A DNA stretch of 64,000 nucleotides from Aeromonas simiae (GCF_000820125.1 NZ_CDBY01000030.1:35516-99515), one strand, 5' to 3'. Numbered from the stretch's first letter, positions 48,039 to 61,855 are shown. Numbers and translations are program-made. The notes: generated by a model not told the origin, from the sequence alone.

Positions 48039-49322
48039 ATGGTCATCATCATCGGCCTCGGCAAGACCGGCCTCTCCTGCGTCGACTACTTCCTGGCCAA
48101 GGGGGTCACCCCTCTGGTGATGGACACCCGCGCCAACCCGCCCGGCCGCGATCAACTGCCACCCGAGGTGGAGCTGGTTCACGGTCTGGACGAGGAGCGT
48201 TTCAAGCAGGCCCACCTGATCGTGGCCAGCCCCGGCATCGCGCTGGCGACGCCCGAGCTCAAGGCGGCCGCCGAGCGCGGTGTTGAGATCGTCGGTGACA
48301 TCGAGCTGTTCGTGCGCGAGGCCAAGGCCCCGATTGTCGCCATCACCGGCTCCAACGGCAAGAGCACGGTCACCACTCTGGTCGGCGAGATGATTGCCGA
48401 GGCCGGCCTCAAGGTGGGCGTCGGCGGCAATATCGGCACGCCGGCGCTGGATTTACTCAAGCAACCGGCCGATCTGTATGTGCTGGAGCTCTCCAGCTTC
48501 CAGCTCGAGACCACTCACAGTCTGCGCGCCGCCGCCTCCGTGGTGCTCAACCTCTCCGAGGATCACATGGATCGCTACCATGGCATGGCGGACTATCGCG
48601 CCGCCAAGCAGGAGATCCATCAGCACTCCCAGCACATCCTGATCAATCGCGACGATCCCCTGACCCGGCCGGATGTCGGCAGCGCCTGGAGCAGCTTTGG
48701 TCTCGATGGCAGCGCCTATGGCCGCGTCGAGATCGACGGCCGGCTCTGGCTCTCGCTCTATGGTGAGCCGCTGCTGGCGGTGGATGAGATGAAGATCGTC
48801 GGTGCTCACAACCAGGCCAACGCCCTGGCGGCCATGGCACTGTGCGATGCGGTCGGCATCGCGCGTGAGCCGCAGCTCACCGTGCTGCGCCGCTTCGAGG
48901 GGCTGCCCCACCGTGCCCGTTTCGTGCGCGAGGTGAACGGCGTGCGCTGGATCAACGACTCCAAGGCCACCAACATCGGCGCCACCCTGGCGGCGGTCGC
49001 CGGGGTGCGCGAGGCGGTCAAGGGCAAGCTGATCCTGCTGGCCGGCGGCCAGGGCAAGGGTCAGGACTTTGCGCCGTTGCAGGCCCTGCTCGGCAGCCAG
49101 ATCGACAAGATGTACTGCTTCGGTCAAGATGGCGCCCTGCTGGCCGCCCTCGGCGAGCAGACCGAGCTGGTGGCGGACATGGACGAGGCTATTGCCCGTG
49201 CTGCTGCGGATGCCCGTCCCGGTGACTGGGTGCTGCTGGCACCGGCTTGCGCCAGCTTGGATCAGTTCAAGTCCTTCGAGGTGCGTGGCGATCGCTTCAC
49301 CGAACAGGTGATGGCCCTATGA
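48039..49322 (+). CDS. murD: UDP-MurNAc-L-alanine:D-glutamate ligase
   Basis: A 427-residue Mur ligase. ATP motif [22 protein letters not shown] and the DSKATN segment are present. It adds D-Glu to UDP-MurNAc-L-Ala. Three bases after mraY; its stop overlaps the ftsW start. Confidence 0.97.
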   Translation: MVIIIGLGKTGLSCVDYFLAKGVTPLVMDTRANPPGRDQLPPEVELVHGLDEERFKQAHLIVASPGIALATPELKAAAERGVEIVGDIELFVREAKAPIVAITGSNGKSTVTTLVGEMIAEAGLKVGVGGNIGTPALDLLKQPADLYVLELSSFQLETTHSLRAAASVVLNLSEDHMDRYHGMADYRAAKQEIHQHSQHILINRDDPLTRPDVGSAWSSFGLDGSAYGRVEIDGRLWLSLYGEPLLAVDEMKIVGAHNQANALAAMALCDAVGIAREPQLTVLRRFEGLPHRARFVREVNGVRWINDSKATNIGATLAAVAGVREAVKGKLILLAGGQGKGQDFAPLQALLGSQIDKMYCFGQDGALLAALGEQTELVADMDEAIARAAADARPGDWVLLAPACASLDQFKSFEVRGDRFTEQVMAL

Positions 49323-50503
49323 AGGCCTGGCTGCGCAGCAGCGGGGTCTGGCTGTGGGGCGTGCTGATGCCCCAGCGGCCCGGTGCCCTCTATGATCGCC
49401 AACTGGTGACCCTGGCCTTTGCCCTGATGTCGGTTGGGCTGGTCATCGTGGCTTCGGCCTCGATCCCCGAGGGGATTTCGCTGGCCAACGATCCGTTCAT
49501 GTTCGTTAAACGCCACGGCATGTTCCTGGTGATGGCGCTCGGCATCGCCTGGGTGGTGTTGCAGATCCCGATGACCCGTTGGCAGCAGTACAACGGCTCT
49601 ATGTTGTTGCTCGCCATCATCATGCTGGTGCTGGTGTTGGTGGCGGGGCGCAGCGTCAACGGCTCGGTGCGCTGGCTGCCCCTGGGGCCCTTCAACCTGC
49701 AGCCGGCCGAGTTCGGCAAGCTGGCGCTGTTTGTCTATCTGGCCGGTTATCTGGTGCGGCGCCAGAACGAGGTGCGCGAGCGCTTCATCGGCTTCATGAA
49801 GCCGATGGCGGTGCTGTTCGTGCTCGCCATCCTGCTGCTGTTGCAGCCTGACTTGGGATCGGTGGTCGTGATGTTCGTCACCACCCTCGGCATGCTGTTC
49901 TTGGCCGGCGCTCGGCTGGTGCAGTTCATCGGCCTCATCTTGGTGGGGGTGAGCGCGGTGGTGACCCTGATCATCGCCGAGCCTTATCGGATGCGGCGGG
50001 TCACCTCCTTCCTCGACCCCTGGGCCGATCCGTTCGGCAGTGGTTATCAGCTGACCCAGTCGCTGATGGCCTTCGGTCGCGGCAGCTGGTTTGGCGAGGG
50101 GCTCGGTAACTCGATTCAGAAGCTTGAGTACCTGCCGGAGGCCCACACAGACTTCGTGTTCGCCATCCTCGGTGAGGAGCTCGGTTATATCGGCGTGCTG
50201 GCGGTGCTGGCGCTGCAATTTTGTATGGCGGCCAAGGCTCTGCGCCTCGGCCATGCCTGTCTACAAGCTCAACGGCTGTATGAGGGCTATCTGGCCATCG
50301 GTATCGGCATCTGGTTCAGCTTCCAGACCTTCGTTAACGTGGGCGCCGCCAGCGGCATGATGCCCACCAAGGGGCTGACCCTGCCACTGGTGAGCTACGG
50401 TGGCTCCAGTCTGATCATCATGTCAGTGGCCGTGAGTATGTTGATTCGTATTGATTTCGAGCTGCGTCAGGCGAGTGCCCAGGCGCGCGTGCGGGAGGCA
50501 TAG
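49319..50503 (+). CDS. ftsW: Septal peptidoglycan glycosyltransferase FtsW
   Basis: A 394-residue SEDS protein with about ten membrane helices. Signatures include [16 protein letters not shown] and the catalytic-aspartate region of SEDS (QPDLGS), plus [10 protein letters not shown]. It polymerises septal glycan with FtsI. The start ATG 49319 overlaps the murD stop (ATGA). Confidence 0.96.
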   Translation: MKAWLRSSGVWLWGVLMPQRPGALYDRQLVTLAFALMSVGLVIVASASIPEGISLANDPFMFVKRHGMFLVMALGIAWVVLQIPMTRWQQYNGSMLLLAIIMLVLVLVAGRSVNGSVRWLPLGPFNLQPAEFGKLALFVYLAGYLVRRQNEVRERFIGFMKPMAVLFVLAILLLLQPDLGSVVVMFVTTLGMLFLAGARLVQFIGLILVGVSAVVTLIIAEPYRMRRVTSFLDPWADPFGSGYQLTQSLMAFGRGSWFGEGLGNSIQKLEYLPEAHTDFVFAILGEELGYIGVLAVLALQFCMAAKALRLGHACLQAQRLYEGYLAIGIGIWFSFQTFVNVGAASGMMPTKGLTLPLVSYGGSSLIIMSVAVSMLIRIDFELRQASAQARVREA

Positions 50504-51573
50504 TGAGCAAGACCTTGTTGGTGATGGCGGGGGGTACCGGTGGGCATGTCTTCCCCGGTCTCGCCGTGGCCGATCGACTCAAGGAGCAGGGCTGGAGCGT
50601 ACACTGGCTCGGCACCGCCGACCGGATGGAGGCGGAGTTAGTACCCGCTCATGGCTATCCCATCTCCTTTATCGACATCCAGGGGGTGCGCGGCAACGGC
50701 CTCAAGCGCTTGCTGGCGGCCCCTTATCGCATCATCAAGTCGATTCTGCAGGCCCGCAAGGTGCTCAAGGAGATCCGCCCCGATGTGGTGCTCGGCATGG
50801 GGGGCTTTGCCTCCGGCCCCGGTGGGGTCGCAGCTTGGCTCAGTGGTATCCCCTTGCTGCTGCACGAGCAGAATGCCTCGGCCGGCATGACCAACAAGCT
50901 GCTGGCCCACATCGCCAAGCGGGTGCTGATGGCCTTCCCCGGCGCCTTTGCCCCGAACAGCCGCACCGCCGTGGTTGGTAACCCGGTGCGCAGCGAAGTG
51001 GTGGCCCTGCCGGAGCCGACCGAACGGATGGGTGCAGGTGAGCGCCCACTGCGCCTTCTCGTCATTGGTGGTAGTCTTGGCGCCAGGGTGCTGAACGAAC
51101 AGGTGCCGCTGGCCGTCGCGGCTGCCGCCATGCCCATCGAGGTACGTCATCAGACCGGGCGCGGCAACCAGGAATCGGTGGGGGTGGCCTACCGCCAGCT
51201 GGGGCTTGAGGCCGAGGTCAGTGACTTCATCAAGGACATGGCCGGGGCCTATGCCTGGGCCGATCTGGTTGTTTGTCGCGCAGGTGCGCTGACGGTATCC
51301 GAAGTTGCGGCAGCAGGTGTCGCAGCCATCTTCGTCCCCTTGCCCCATGCAGTGGATGATCACCAGACTCGCAACGCCCTGACCCTGGTCGATGGCGGTG
51401 CGGCCGAATTCCTGCCCCAGAGCGAATTGACCCCGGCCTCGTTGGCCGCCCGTTTGGTCTGGCTGGCGGGACGTCGAGACACGTTATTGAACATGGCCGT
51501 GGCCGCCCGCCGCATCGCGATCACCGATGCAGCCGAGCGTGTCGCCGATGAATGCAAACGGCTGGCCGAATGA
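50503..51573 (+). CDS. murG: UDP-GlcNAc--lipid I N-acetylglucosaminyltransferase
   Basis: A 356-residue GT-B glycosyltransferase that makes lipid II at the inner face of the membrane. [17 protein letters not shown] at the N-terminus, [10 protein letters not shown] and [14 protein letters not shown] are the family motifs. The GTG start at 50503 overlaps the ftsW stop TAG and has GGGAGG upstream. Confidence 0.97.
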   Translation: MSKTLLVMAGGTGGHVFPGLAVADRLKEQGWSVHWLGTADRMEAELVPAHGYPISFIDIQGVRGNGLKRLLAAPYRIIKSILQARKVLKEIRPDVVLGMGGFASGPGGVAAWLSGIPLLLHEQNASAGMTNKLLAHIAKRVLMAFPGAFAPNSRTAVVGNPVRSEVVALPEPTERMGAGERPLRLLVIGGSLGARVLNEQVPLAVAAAAMPIEVRHQTGRGNQESVGVAYRQLGLEAEVSDFIKDMAGAYAWADLVVCRAGALTVSEVAAAGVAAIFVPLPHAVDDHQTRNALTLVDGGAAEFLPQSELTPASLAARLVWLAGRRDTLLNMAVAARRIAITDAAERVADECKRLAE

Positions 51574-51582
51574 GAGAGAGCT

Positions 51583-53037
51583 ATGACCAAGGTTGAACTG
51601 GCAAAACTGCGTACCATGATCCCCCAGATGCGCCGCGTGCGTCGCATCCACTTCATCGGCATCGGTGGTGCCGGCATGGGGGGGATCGCCGAGGTCCTGG
51701 CCAATGAAGGTTATCAGGTGAGCGGCTCGGATCTGGCGCGTAACACCGTGACTGAGCGCCTGAGCTCACTGGGGGCGGAGATCTACCTCGGTCACCGTGC
51801 CGAGAATATTCACGATGTCAGCGTGGTGGTGGTCTCGACCGCCATCAAACAGGACAACCCGGAGCTGCTGGCCGCCCGCGAGCTGCGTATCCCGGTGGTG
51901 CGCCGTGCCGAGATGCTGGCCGAGCTGATGCGTTTTCGTCATGGCATTGCCATTGCTGGCACCCACGGCAAGACCACCACCACCAGTCTGGTGGCGAGCA
52001 TCTATGCCGAGGCCGAGCGGGATCCGACCTTCGTCATCGGTGGCCTGCTCAACAGCGCTGGCACTAATGCGCGTCTGGGCAGCAGTCGCTATCTGATTGC
52101 CGAGGCAGACGAGAGCGACGCGTCCTTCCTGCACTTGCAGCCGATGGTCTCCATCGTGACCAATATCGAAGCGGATCACATGGACACCTATGGCGGCGAT
52201 TTCTCCAAGCTGCGCAGCACCTTCATCGAGTTTCTGCATAACCTGCCCTTCTACGGGCTGGCCGTGGTGTGCGTCGATGACCCGGTGATCCGCGGCATGC
52301 TGCCGGAGATTGGTCGCCCGACCGTGACTTACGGCCTGTGTGATGACGCCGATGTGCAGGTGCTCGATTTTGTTCAGACCGCCCATCACAGCACCTTCCG
52401 CCTGCGCCGCAAGGAGGGGGGAGAGTTGGCAGTGAAACTGAACCTGCCGGGGATCCACAACGCCCTCAACGCCGCCGCCGCCATCGCGGTCGCGACCGAA
52501 GATGGCATCGCCGATGAGGCGATTGTGCGCGCGCTCGAGAAGTTCGAAGGGGTGGGGCGCCGCTTCCAGCAATACGGTGAGTTCGAGACCGGCCGTGGCA
52601 AGGCGATGCTGGTCGACGATTACGGCCACCATCCGAGTGAGGTGAAGGTGACCATCAACGCCGCCCGGGCCGGATGGCCGGAAAAGCGTCTGGTGATGGT
52701 GTTTCAACCGCACCGTTATAGCCGTACGCGTGATCTCTACGAGGATTTCGCCGAGGTGCTCTCCAAGGTGGATGTGCTGGTGATGCTCGAAGTGTATGCT
52801 GCCGGAGAGGAGCCGATTCCGGGCGCCGATGGTCGCGCGCTGTGCCGCACCATCCGCTCGCGCGGCGCCTTGGAACCCATCTTTGTCGCGACGCCGGAGG
52901 ATGTCCCGGCGGTGCTGGCCGGTATCGTTGGTGAAGGTGACCTGGTGTTGACCCAGGGCGCCGGCAACGTCGGGGCACTTTGCCGCCGCCTGGCCGAGAT
53001 GAAATTGGATGTAAGCAGCATGAAATCGGGTGCTTGA
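51583..53037 (+). CDS. murC: UDP-MurNAc:L-alanine ligase
   Basis: A 484-residue Mur ligase that adds L-Ala to UDP-MurNAc. N-terminal [16 protein letters not shown] and ATP motif [12 protein letters not shown] are intact. Nine bases after murG. The next gene is ftsQ, without the ddlB found in E. coli. Confidence 0.97.
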   Translation: MTKVELAKLRTMIPQMRRVRRIHFIGIGGAGMGGIAEVLANEGYQVSGSDLARNTVTERLSSLGAEIYLGHRAENIHDVSVVVVSTAIKQDNPELLAARELRIPVVRRAEMLAELMRFRHGIAIAGTHGKTTTTSLVASIYAEAERDPTFVIGGLLNSAGTNARLGSSRYLIAEADESDASFLHLQPMVSIVTNIEADHMDTYGGDFSKLRSTFIEFLHNLPFYGLAVVCVDDPVIRGMLPEIGRPTVTYGLCDDADVQVLDFVQTAHHSTFRLRRKEGGELAVKLNLPGIHNALNAAAAIAVATEDGIADEAIVRALEKFEGVGRRFQQYGEFETGRGKAMLVDDYGHHPSEVKVTINAARAGWPEKRLVMVFQPHRYSRTRDLYEDFAEVLSKVDVLVMLEVYAAGEEPIPGADGRALCRTIRSRGALEPIFVATPEDVPAVLAGIVGEGDLVLTQGAGNVGALCRRLAEMKLDVSSMKSGA

Positions 53038-53134
53038 GCCCTTAATGAGTGTTTTGACCGTCATGCCGGGGCCTATATAATGGCGAGTCCGGTTTACATG
53101 CCGGCAGAATAAGGCGTCGGACGGGGAGCACAGG

Positions 53135-53887
53135 TTGGAGGCAAGGGCACAACCGCGTACCAAGGGGGGCTTTCTGGCAGGAGTAATGTTCTTCCTGCTG
53201 GTACTGTGGGGCCTCTATCGGTGCGCCTTGAATGTCAGCGGTTGGCTGACGGATGCAAATCAGTTGCCCATGAGCGAGTTGTTGCTGCAGGGGCAGCATG
53301 AATATGTGAAGCCGGAGGAGGTGCGCCAGGCCGTGTTAGACGGCTCCGAGCTGCGCAACTTCTTCGATCTGGATGTGGATGCGGTGCAGGCGCGCCTAGA
53401 TGCGCTGCCTTGGGTTGCCCAGGTGTCGGTGCGTAAGAAATGGCCAAACAAGATAAAGGTCTTTCTGACTGAACAAACGGTCGCGACGCGCTGGAGCAAT
53501 AACCGCTTCCTGAGTAAAACTGGGGAGATTTTCTCTGCGCCGGATCGGGTCAAGTTTCCACTGGTCTCCCTGTCGGGACCGGATGACCAGGCAAAGCGGG
53601 TGCTCGAGAGCTACCGCCAGTTTGATGCACTGCTGGCCCCCAAGGGATTTCGGGTGGTCAAGGTCAATCTCACGGCACGTCATGCTTGGGAGTTGACCCT
53701 GGAGGGAGGCGTTCAGCTGTTTCTCGGGCGTTCGGATGAAATGGCCCGGTTACAGCGGTTTATCGATGTCTTTCCGGAGATCCAGCCCCGTGAGCTGATC
53801 GCTTACGTGGACCTGCGATACGACACCGGATTGGCAGTTGGCTGGAAGAGAAACGAAGAGAAAGTGCATGACCAAAGCCGCAGATAG
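53135..53887 (+). CDS. ftsQ: Cell division protein FtsQ
   Basis: A 250-residue bitopic protein: short cytoplasmic tail, one helix (about 17-32), POTRA domain (about 45-115) and a beta domain. It recruits FtsL and FtsB to the divisome. The TTG at 53135 is chosen because GGGGAG lies six bases upstream; the next in-frame ATG (53187) falls inside the membrane helix. It overlaps ftsA by 20 bases. Confidence 0.93.
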   Translation: MEARAQPRTKGGFLAGVMFFLLVLWGLYRCALNVSGWLTDANQLPMSELLLQGQHEYVKPEEVRQAVLDGSELRNFFDLDVDAVQARLDALPWVAQVSVRKKWPNKIKVFLTEQTVATRWSNNRFLSKTGEIFSAPDRVKFPLVSLSGPDDQAKRVLESYRQFDALLAPKGFRVVKVNLTARHAWELTLEGGVQLFLGRSDEMARLQRFIDVFPEIQPRELIAYVDLRYDTGLAVGWKRNEEKVHDQSRR

Positions 53888-55127
53888 AAACCTGATTGTC
53901 GGACTGGATATCGGTACCACCAAGGTAGCGGTACTGGTCGGTGAGGTCCTGCCGGACGGCGAACTCAACGTCATCGGCATGGGCAGCCACACCTCGCGCG
54001 GCATGGATAAAGGGGGCGTGAACGACCTTGATTCCGTGGTCAAGTCCTTGCGTCGGGCCGTCGAAGAGGCCGAGATGATGGCCGACTGCCAGATTAGCTC
54101 CGTCTATCTGGGGCTCTCCGGCAAGCACATCGACTGCCGTAACGAGACGGGCATGGTGCCCATCTCCGACGAGGAGGTGACCCAGGAGGACGTGGATAAC
54201 GTGATCCACACCGCCAAGTCGGTGCGTCTCTCCGATGAGCTGCGCGTGCTGCACGTGCTGCCGCAGGAGTTCGCCATCGACTACCAGGAAGGGATCAAAA
54301 ATCCAGTCGGTCTCTCCGGCGTGCGCATGGCCGCCAAGGTACATTTGGTGACCTGCCACAACGACATGGCACGCAACATCGAAAAATGTGTCGAGAAGGT
54401 GGGGCTGCGCGTCGACCAGCTGATCTTCTCAGCCCTGGCGTCCAGCTATGCCGTCCTCACTGAGGATGAAAAGGAGCTGGGGGTCTGCGTGGTGGACATC
54501 GGCGGTGGCACCATGGATATGTCCCTGTTCACCGGTGGTGCGCTGCGCCACACCAAGGTGATCCCGTACGCCGGCAGTACGGTGACCAGCGACATCGCTT
54601 ATGCCTTCGGCACACCGCCGCTGGACGCCGAAGCCATCAAGGTGCGCTACGGCTGCGCCTTGGGCCGCTTGGTCAGCAAGGAAGACACCATTGAGGTGCC
54701 GAGTGTGGGTGGCCGTCCGGCCCGCAGTCTGCAACGCCAGACCCTGGCCGAGGTGATCGAGCCCCGTTACACCGAGCTGCTCTCCATGGTGCATGACGAG
54801 CTGGTGAAGGTGCAGAACGATTTGAAACAGCAGGGGGTCAAGCATCAGTTGGCTGCCGGCGTAGTGCTCACCGGCGGTGCCGCCCAGATTGAGGGTGTCG
54901 TCGAGTGTGCCGAGCAAATTTTCCAGTGCCAGGTGCGGGTGGGGGAGCCCCTCAACGTGCGTGGCCTGAGCGATTACGTGCAGGCTCCGGTCTATTCGAC
55001 CGCCGTGGGTCTGCTGCAGTATGGCCGCATGCATCAAAGCAGTGGTCCGAGCAAGGAATACATCGCCAAGACAAGTGTGGGTGGCCTGGTTAAACGGGTC
55101 AGCACCTGGCTGCGTGGCGAGTTTTAA
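53868..55127 (+). CDS. ftsA: Cell division protein FtsA
   Basis: A 419-residue actin-like ATPase that ties FtsZ to the membrane. VGLDIGTTKVAVLVGE is the phosphate-1 motif and VVDIGGGTMDMSLF phosphate-2. The C-terminal amphipathic helix (GLVKRVSTWLRGEF) binds the membrane. The ATG at 53868 is family-typical and lies inside the end of ftsQ. Confidence 0.97.
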   Translation: MTKAADRNLIVGLDIGTTKVAVLVGEVLPDGELNVIGMGSHTSRGMDKGGVNDLDSVVKSLRRAVEEAEMMADCQISSVYLGLSGKHIDCRNETGMVPISDEEVTQEDVDNVIHTAKSVRLSDELRVLHVLPQEFAIDYQEGIKNPVGLSGVRMAAKVHLVTCHNDMARNIEKCVEKVGLRVDQLIFSALASSYAVLTEDEKELGVCVVDIGGGTMDMSLFTGGALRHTKVIPYAGSTVTSDIAYAFGTPPLDAEAIKVRYGCALGRLVSKEDTIEVPSVGGRPARSLQRQTLAEVIEPRYTELLSMVHDELVKVQNDLKQQGVKHQLAAGVVLTGGAAQIEGVVECAEQIFQCQVRVGEPLNVRGLSDYVQAPVYSTAVGLLQYGRMHQSSGPSKEYIAKTSVGGLVKRVSTWLRGEF

Positions 55128-55166
55128 GAATTTTGCTGAAGTCAGCAAATAAAGCGGAGAGACAAC

Positions 55167-56315
55167 ATGTTTGAATTTATGGATAGTCACACCGACGAAG
55201 CGGTCATCAAGGTGATCGGTGTCGGTGGCGGCGGTGGCAACGCCGTTGAGCATATGGTGCGCCAGAACATTGAGGGCGTGGAGTTCATCACAGTGAACAC
55301 CGACGCCCAGGCGCTGCGCAACTCCAGCGCCAATACCACCCTGCAGATCGGTGGTGGCATCACCAAGGGCCTCGGCGCAGGCGCCAACCCCGAGGTGGGT
55401 CGTGACGCGGCCATGGAAGATCGCGAAAGTTTGCGCGAACTGCTGGCGGGTTCCGACATGGTCTTCATCGCCGCCGGCATGGGTGGCGGTACCGGTACCG
55501 GTGCGGCACCGATCGTGGCCGAAGTGGCTCGCGAGATGGGGATCCTGACGGTCGCCGTGGTGACTAAGCCCTTCTCCTTCGAAGGCAAGAAGCGCATGGG
55601 CTTTGCCGCTCATGGTATCGAGGAGCTCTCCAAGAATGTGGACTCCCTGATCACCATCCCGAACGACAAGCTGCTGAAGGTGCTGGGTCGCGGTATCTCC
55701 CTGCTGGATGCCTTCAAGGCCGCCAACGACGTGCTGCTGGGCGCCGTACAGGGCATCGCCGAGCTGATCACCCGTCCGGGCCTCATCAACGTCGACTTCG
55801 CGGACGTGCGTACCGTGATGCGTGAGATGGGAACCGCCATGATGGGTACCGGCTCTGCCTCCGGTGATGATCGCGCTGAAGAAGCCGCCGAGAAGGCCAT
55901 CTCCAGCCCGCTGCTAGAAGACGTGGATCTGGCCGGTGCTCGCGGCATCCTGGTCAACATCACAGCCGGCCTCGACATGACCATCGAAGAGTTCGAAACC
56001 GTGGGTAACGCGGTCAAGGCTTTCGCCTCCGAGAACGCTACCGTGGTGGTGGGTACCGTCATCGACCCGGAGATGCAGGACGAGCTGCGTGTCACCGTGG
56101 TCGCCACCGGTATCGGTGCCGAGCGCAAGCCGGACATCACCCTGGTCAAGAACAGCCAGGTGCAGGAGCGCCCGGTTCGCCAGCCCCTGAACGACATGAT
56201 GCAGGGCCGCGTGATCGAAGAAGCCCCGGCCAAGGTGGTCAACGCCGAGCCGCAGGCCCGTCGCGAACCCGACTATCTGGACATCCCGGCCTTCCTGCGC
56301 AAGCAGGCAGACTAA
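55167..56315 (+). CDS. ftsZ: Cell division GTPase FtsZ
   Basis: A 382-residue tubulin homologue that forms the Z-ring. GGGTGTG at residues 106-112 binds GTP, and the C-terminal peptide [13 protein letters not shown] binds FtsA, ZipA and others. It follows ftsA by 39 bases. Confidence 0.98.
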   Translation: MFEFMDSHTDEAVIKVIGVGGGGGNAVEHMVRQNIEGVEFITVNTDAQALRNSSANTTLQIGGGITKGLGAGANPEVGRDAAMEDRESLRELLAGSDMVFIAAGMGGGTGTGAAPIVAEVAREMGILTVAVVTKPFSFEGKKRMGFAAHGIEELSKNVDSLITIPNDKLLKVLGRGISLLDAFKAANDVLLGAVQGIAELITRPGLINVDFADVRTVMREMGTAMMGTGSASGDDRAEEAAEKAISSPLLEDVDLAGARGILVNITAGLDMTIEEFETVGNAVKAFASENATVVVGTVIDPEMQDELRVTVVATGIGAERKPDITLVKNSQVQERPVRQPLNDMMQGRVIEEAPAKVVNAEPQARREPDYLDIPAFLRKQAD

Positions 56316-56332
56316 GGTCATCCGACCTCGGT

Positions 56333-56362
56333 TTGTTTGTTGCTTAAGGATTGTGCTATGAT
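56333..56362 (+). promoter_or_regulatory. Promoter of lpxC
   Basis: TTGTTT (56333-56338), 18-base spacer, and an extended -10, TGCTATGAT (TATGAT at 56357-56362), in the ftsZ-lpxC spacer. lpxC starts at 56413. Confidence 0.6.
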
Positions 56363-56412
56363 GGGCTGCCACGGCTTTCGAGCCATGAATTTTGCTTTGA
56401 GCGGATGCACCC

Positions 56413-57339
56413 ATGATTAGACAAAGAACCTTGAAAACGAGTGTCCAGGCCACTGGTGTAGGCCTGCATTCTGGACGGAAAGTGACCATGACCTTCCGTC
56501 CGGCGCCTGTGAACACAGGGATCGTTTACTTGCGTACCGATCTGAATCCTGTGGTGGAACTGCCGGCGAATGCAGATCAGGTGCGTGACACCTTGCTGTG
56601 TACTGCTCTGGTCAATGATCAGGGCGTACGTGTATCGACCATCGAACACCTCTCTGCCGCCTTGGCAGGCATGGGGATCGACAACCTGTATGTGGAAGTG
56701 GATGCACCGGAAGTACCGGTGATGGATGGCAGTGCCCAGCCTTTCATCTATCTGCTGCAGGAAGTGGGGATCCGTGAGCAGAATGCGCCCAAGCAGTTTG
56801 TGCGCATCAAGCAGCGTGTACGGGTTGAAGACGGCGACAAGTGGGCGGAATTCCACCCCTATGCCAACGGCTTCAAGATGGATCTCGAGATCGATTTCCA
56901 ACACCCGGCTATCGAAGGGCGAAACCAGCGTTGTGTGCTGGACTTCTCTGGCAGCTCCTTCGTGAAGGAGATCAGCCGGGCGCGTACCTTTGGTTTCATG
57001 CGTGATATCGAGTACCTGCGCTCCCAGAATCTGGCCCTCGGTGGCAGTCTGGAAAACGCCGTGGTGCTGGATGACTATCGCGTGCTGAACGAAGAGGGTC
57101 TGCGCTACGAGGACGAGTTCGTCAAGCACAAGATGCTCGATGCCATCGGTGACCTCTACATGTGCAACCGCAGCATCATCGGTGAGTTCCGTGCCTACAA
57201 GACCGGTCACGCACTCAACAACAAGCTGCTGCGCGCCCTGCTCGCCAACCAGGAAGCCTGGGAACTGGTGACCTTTGAGGGTGAGCAGGCCAAGGCTCCT
57301 ATCGCCTACTACGACAACGGTCTGGTTCTGGCCCGATAG
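56413..57339 (+). CDS. lpxC: UDP-3-O-acyl-GlcNAc deacetylase
   Basis: A 308-residue zinc enzyme for the committed step of lipid A synthesis. Zinc ligand H79 lies in STIEHLSAA, and [10 protein letters not shown] carries the second histidine and the aspartate at the E. coli spacing. Length is close to E. coli LpxC (305). The C-terminal tail is the FtsH degradation region in E. coli. Confidence 0.98.
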   Translation: MIRQRTLKTSVQATGVGLHSGRKVTMTFRPAPVNTGIVYLRTDLNPVVELPANADQVRDTLLCTALVNDQGVRVSTIEHLSAALAGMGIDNLYVEVDAPEVPVMDGSAQPFIYLLQEVGIREQNAPKQFVRIKQRVRVEDGDKWAEFHPYANGFKMDLEIDFQHPAIEGRNQRCVLDFSGSSFVKEISRARTFGFMRDIEYLRSQNLALGGSLENAVVLDDYRVLNEEGLRYEDEFVKHKMLDAIGDLYMCNRSIIGEFRAYKTGHALNNKLLRALLANQEAWELVTFEGEQAKAPIAYYDNGLVLAR

Positions 57340-57350
57340 GATGAAAATCG

Positions 57351-57387
57351 GGACGTCGGTATCCTCTCCGCACCGACGTCCTGTTTT
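57351..57387 (+). terminator. Terminator of lpxC
   Basis: GGACGTCGGT (57351-57360) and ACCGACGTCC (57372-57381), 11-base loop, then TGTTTTT. It separates lpxC from the M23 gene. Confidence 0.88.
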
Positions 57388-57460
57388 TCTACGCCCCCTT
57401 CAAATATGAATACTGCCTCTCCCGGCCTGTTTTCATGACGACCGAGCAGATGACACTTCC

Positions 57461-58366
57461 ATGAGTATTACCCTGATTTTCAACGGCAAACGTCGCCGCC
57501 GCCTGCACATTCCCCGTATCAGTCTGCTGGGAATGGGCGTATTGCTCTGTTCACTGGCGGGTGCCGGTAGTTGGGCTATATGGCAACACTGGCAGACCCG
57601 CATCGATACCCTCGAGCTGGCCCTGGATCTTGCCCAGAGCCAGGCCGAAGGTAGCGCCGAAGAGGCCTCCAAACAGCAATTGGCCATGCTGGCCGCCCAA
57701 GTGGGGACGATGCAAGCCCAGTTGGGTCGTCTTAATGCCCTCGGTGAGCGCCTCACCGAAGAAGCCGATCTTGATCCCGACGAGTTCAACTTTAACGAAC
57801 TTCCTCCCATGGGAGGCCCTTCCTATGATCCTGATCTAGAAGTCGGTCTCAATGAACTGCAACAATCGATGCAGAATCTGAGCTATCAGCTCGGTAATCG
57901 TGAAGAACAGCTGGCTGTCCTTGAATCCTTCATGATGAATCACAATATTGCGGATAAGGGGCTCATCGATGGGGAGCCGGTGGCGGGTCGCCGTGCCTGG
58001 GTCTCTTCCGGGTTTGGTGGTCGGGTCGATCCGTTCAACGGCCGCGCCAAGATGCATAAGGGAATCGATTTTCGCGGCAAGGTGGGCACGCCCATCCTCG
58101 CCTCCGGGCCCGGCGTCGTGAGTTGGTCCGGTCGTCACCCCGAGTTTGGTATCATGGTCGAGATCAGCCACGGCAATGGGCTGGTCACCCGCTATGCGCA
58201 CAATTCCAAGGCTTTGGTGCAGGTAGGCACCCTGGTCGACAAGGGGCAGAGGATCGCCCTGATGGGGCGCACCGGTCGTGCAACCGGTGTGCACCTGCAT
58301 TACGAAGTGTTGAAAGATGGTCGTCAGGTCAACCCCTCCCGCTTCATGACGGTGCGTCGGGGTTAG
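57461..58366 (+). CDS. M23-family peptidase with membrane anchor and coiled coil
   Basis: A 301-residue protein: an uncleaved N-terminal helix (about 22-42), coiled-coil segments (about 46-100 and 128-158) and a C-terminal LytM/M23 domain. The zinc and catalytic residues H199, D203, H278 and H280 are all present (MHKGIDF, VHLHYE), so it should be an active peptidoglycan endopeptidase. It lies in the lpxC-secA interval, the place of secM in E. coli, on the same strand as secA. No Shine-Dalgarno stronger than GATGACAC is seen. Confidence 0.9.
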   Translation: MSITLIFNGKRRRRLHIPRISLLGMGVLLCSLAGAGSWAIWQHWQTRIDTLELALDLAQSQAEGSAEEASKQQLAMLAAQVGTMQAQLGRLNALGERLTEEADLDPDEFNFNELPPMGGPSYDPDLEVGLNELQQSMQNLSYQLGNREEQLAVLESFMMNHNIADKGLIDGEPVAGRRAWVSSGFGGRVDPFNGRAKMHKGIDFRGKVGTPILASGPGVVSWSGRHPEFGIMVEISHGNGLVTRYAHNSKALVQVGTLVDKGQRIALMGRTGRATGVHLHYEVLKDGRQVNPSRFMTVRRG

Positions 58367-58423
58367 TTTTTTCCTTTTGGTCTCCCTCTGGGGACACACA
58401 ATAATCAGAAACAGTTGGTACAC

Positions 58424-61132
<2,709 letters not shown>

Positions 61133-61156
61133 AAACTCGTTTGTACCGGTAGTGAT

Positions 61157-61184
61157 GAGGCGGGCCTATGGCCCGCCTCGTTAT
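61157..61184 (+). terminator. Hairpin after secA
   Basis: GAGGCGGGCC (61157-61166) and GGCCCGCCTC (61170-61179), loop TAT. The T tail is weak (GTTATGTT), so it may only attenuate before mutT. Confidence 0.7.
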
Positions 61185-61200
61185 GTTGAGGGATATGAAG

Positions 61201-61605
61201 ATGGAAGAGAAAAAACGGGTCTGGGTGGCGGTCGGGGTCATCGAGAATGAGCGGGGCGAGATCTTCTTAGCCAAGCGCTCGGCCGAGCAACATCAAGGCG
61301 ATCGCTGGGAGTTTCCCGGTGGTAAGGTGGAAACCGGGGAAGACCTGCTGGCGGCGCTCGATCGCGAGTTGTGGGAAGAGATCGGCATTCGTGTGCTCGA
61401 CTGCTCCCCCTTCATGGAGCTGTGCCACGATTACCCCGACAAGTCGGTGCTGCTCGATATCTGGCGGGTGACCCGCTTCGAAGGGGAGCCTTACGGCAAG
61501 GAGGGTCAGGAGTGCCGCTGGGTGCCCCTTGCACACCTGCATGACTACCACTTCCCCGATGCCAATGCCCCCATAGTGCAACGTTTGCTGCAACGTGCGG
61601 TATAG
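61201..61605 (+). CDS. mutT: 8-oxo-dGTP diphosphatase MutT
   Basis: A 134-residue Nudix hydrolase that removes 8-oxo-dGTP and prevents A:T to C:G changes. The Nudix box spans residues 40-63 (GGKVETGEDLLAALDRELWE with EIGI). ATG 61201 has GAGGG eight bases upstream; the earlier in-frame ATGs (61168, 61195) lie in the secA hairpin or are too close. Confidence 0.93.
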   Translation: MEEKKRVWVAVGVIENERGEIFLAKRSAEQHQGDRWEFPGGKVETGEDLLAALDRELWEEIGIRVLDCSPFMELCHDYPDKSVLLDIWRVTRFEGEPYGKEGQECRWVPLAHLHDYHFPDANAPIVQRLLQRAV

Positions 61606-61611
61606 CGCGTT

Positions 61612-61649
61612 GCAATGAAAAGAGGGCCGATGGGCCCTCTTTTCATTGC
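61612..61649. terminator. Bidirectional terminator between convergent mutT and yacG
   Basis: A perfect 17-bp stem, 61612-61628 with 61633-61649, loop GATG; AAAA and TTTT tracts are built into the stem. Confidence 0.9.
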
Positions 61650-61656
61650 GGCATCA

Positions 61657-61845
61657 TCACTGCCATTCATCGTCGCCGAAATCGGGCTGCACATCGGCCT
61701 GGGTACCCGGAATTCGCTTCTCTTCGCTGGCCCACTCACCCAGATCGATGAGCTGGCAACGCTTGCTACAGAAGGGGCGGAAGGGGCTTTGCGGGCCCCA
61801 TTCGATCTCTTTTTGGCAGGTCGGACACTTGACCTTGGTGACCAT
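61657..61845 (-). CDS. yacG: DNA gyrase inhibitor YacG
   Basis: A 62-residue zinc-finger protein that binds GyrB and inhibits gyrase in E. coli. Zinc ligands C7, C10, C26 and C30; [16 protein letters not shown] is the family block. ATG 61845 follows AAGGAGGAAAAT. It starts 10 bases after zapD stops. Confidence 0.93.
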   Translation of the reverse strand: MVTKVKCPTCQKEIEWGPQSPFRPFCSKRCQLIDLGEWASEEKRIPGTQADVQPDFGDDEWQ

Positions 61846-61855
61846 ATTTTCCTCC

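Noticed and set aside
46956..48215. 419-codon open frame antisense to mraY and murD
   Set aside because: Histidine/glutamine-rich shadow of hydrophobic codons, crossing two real genes.
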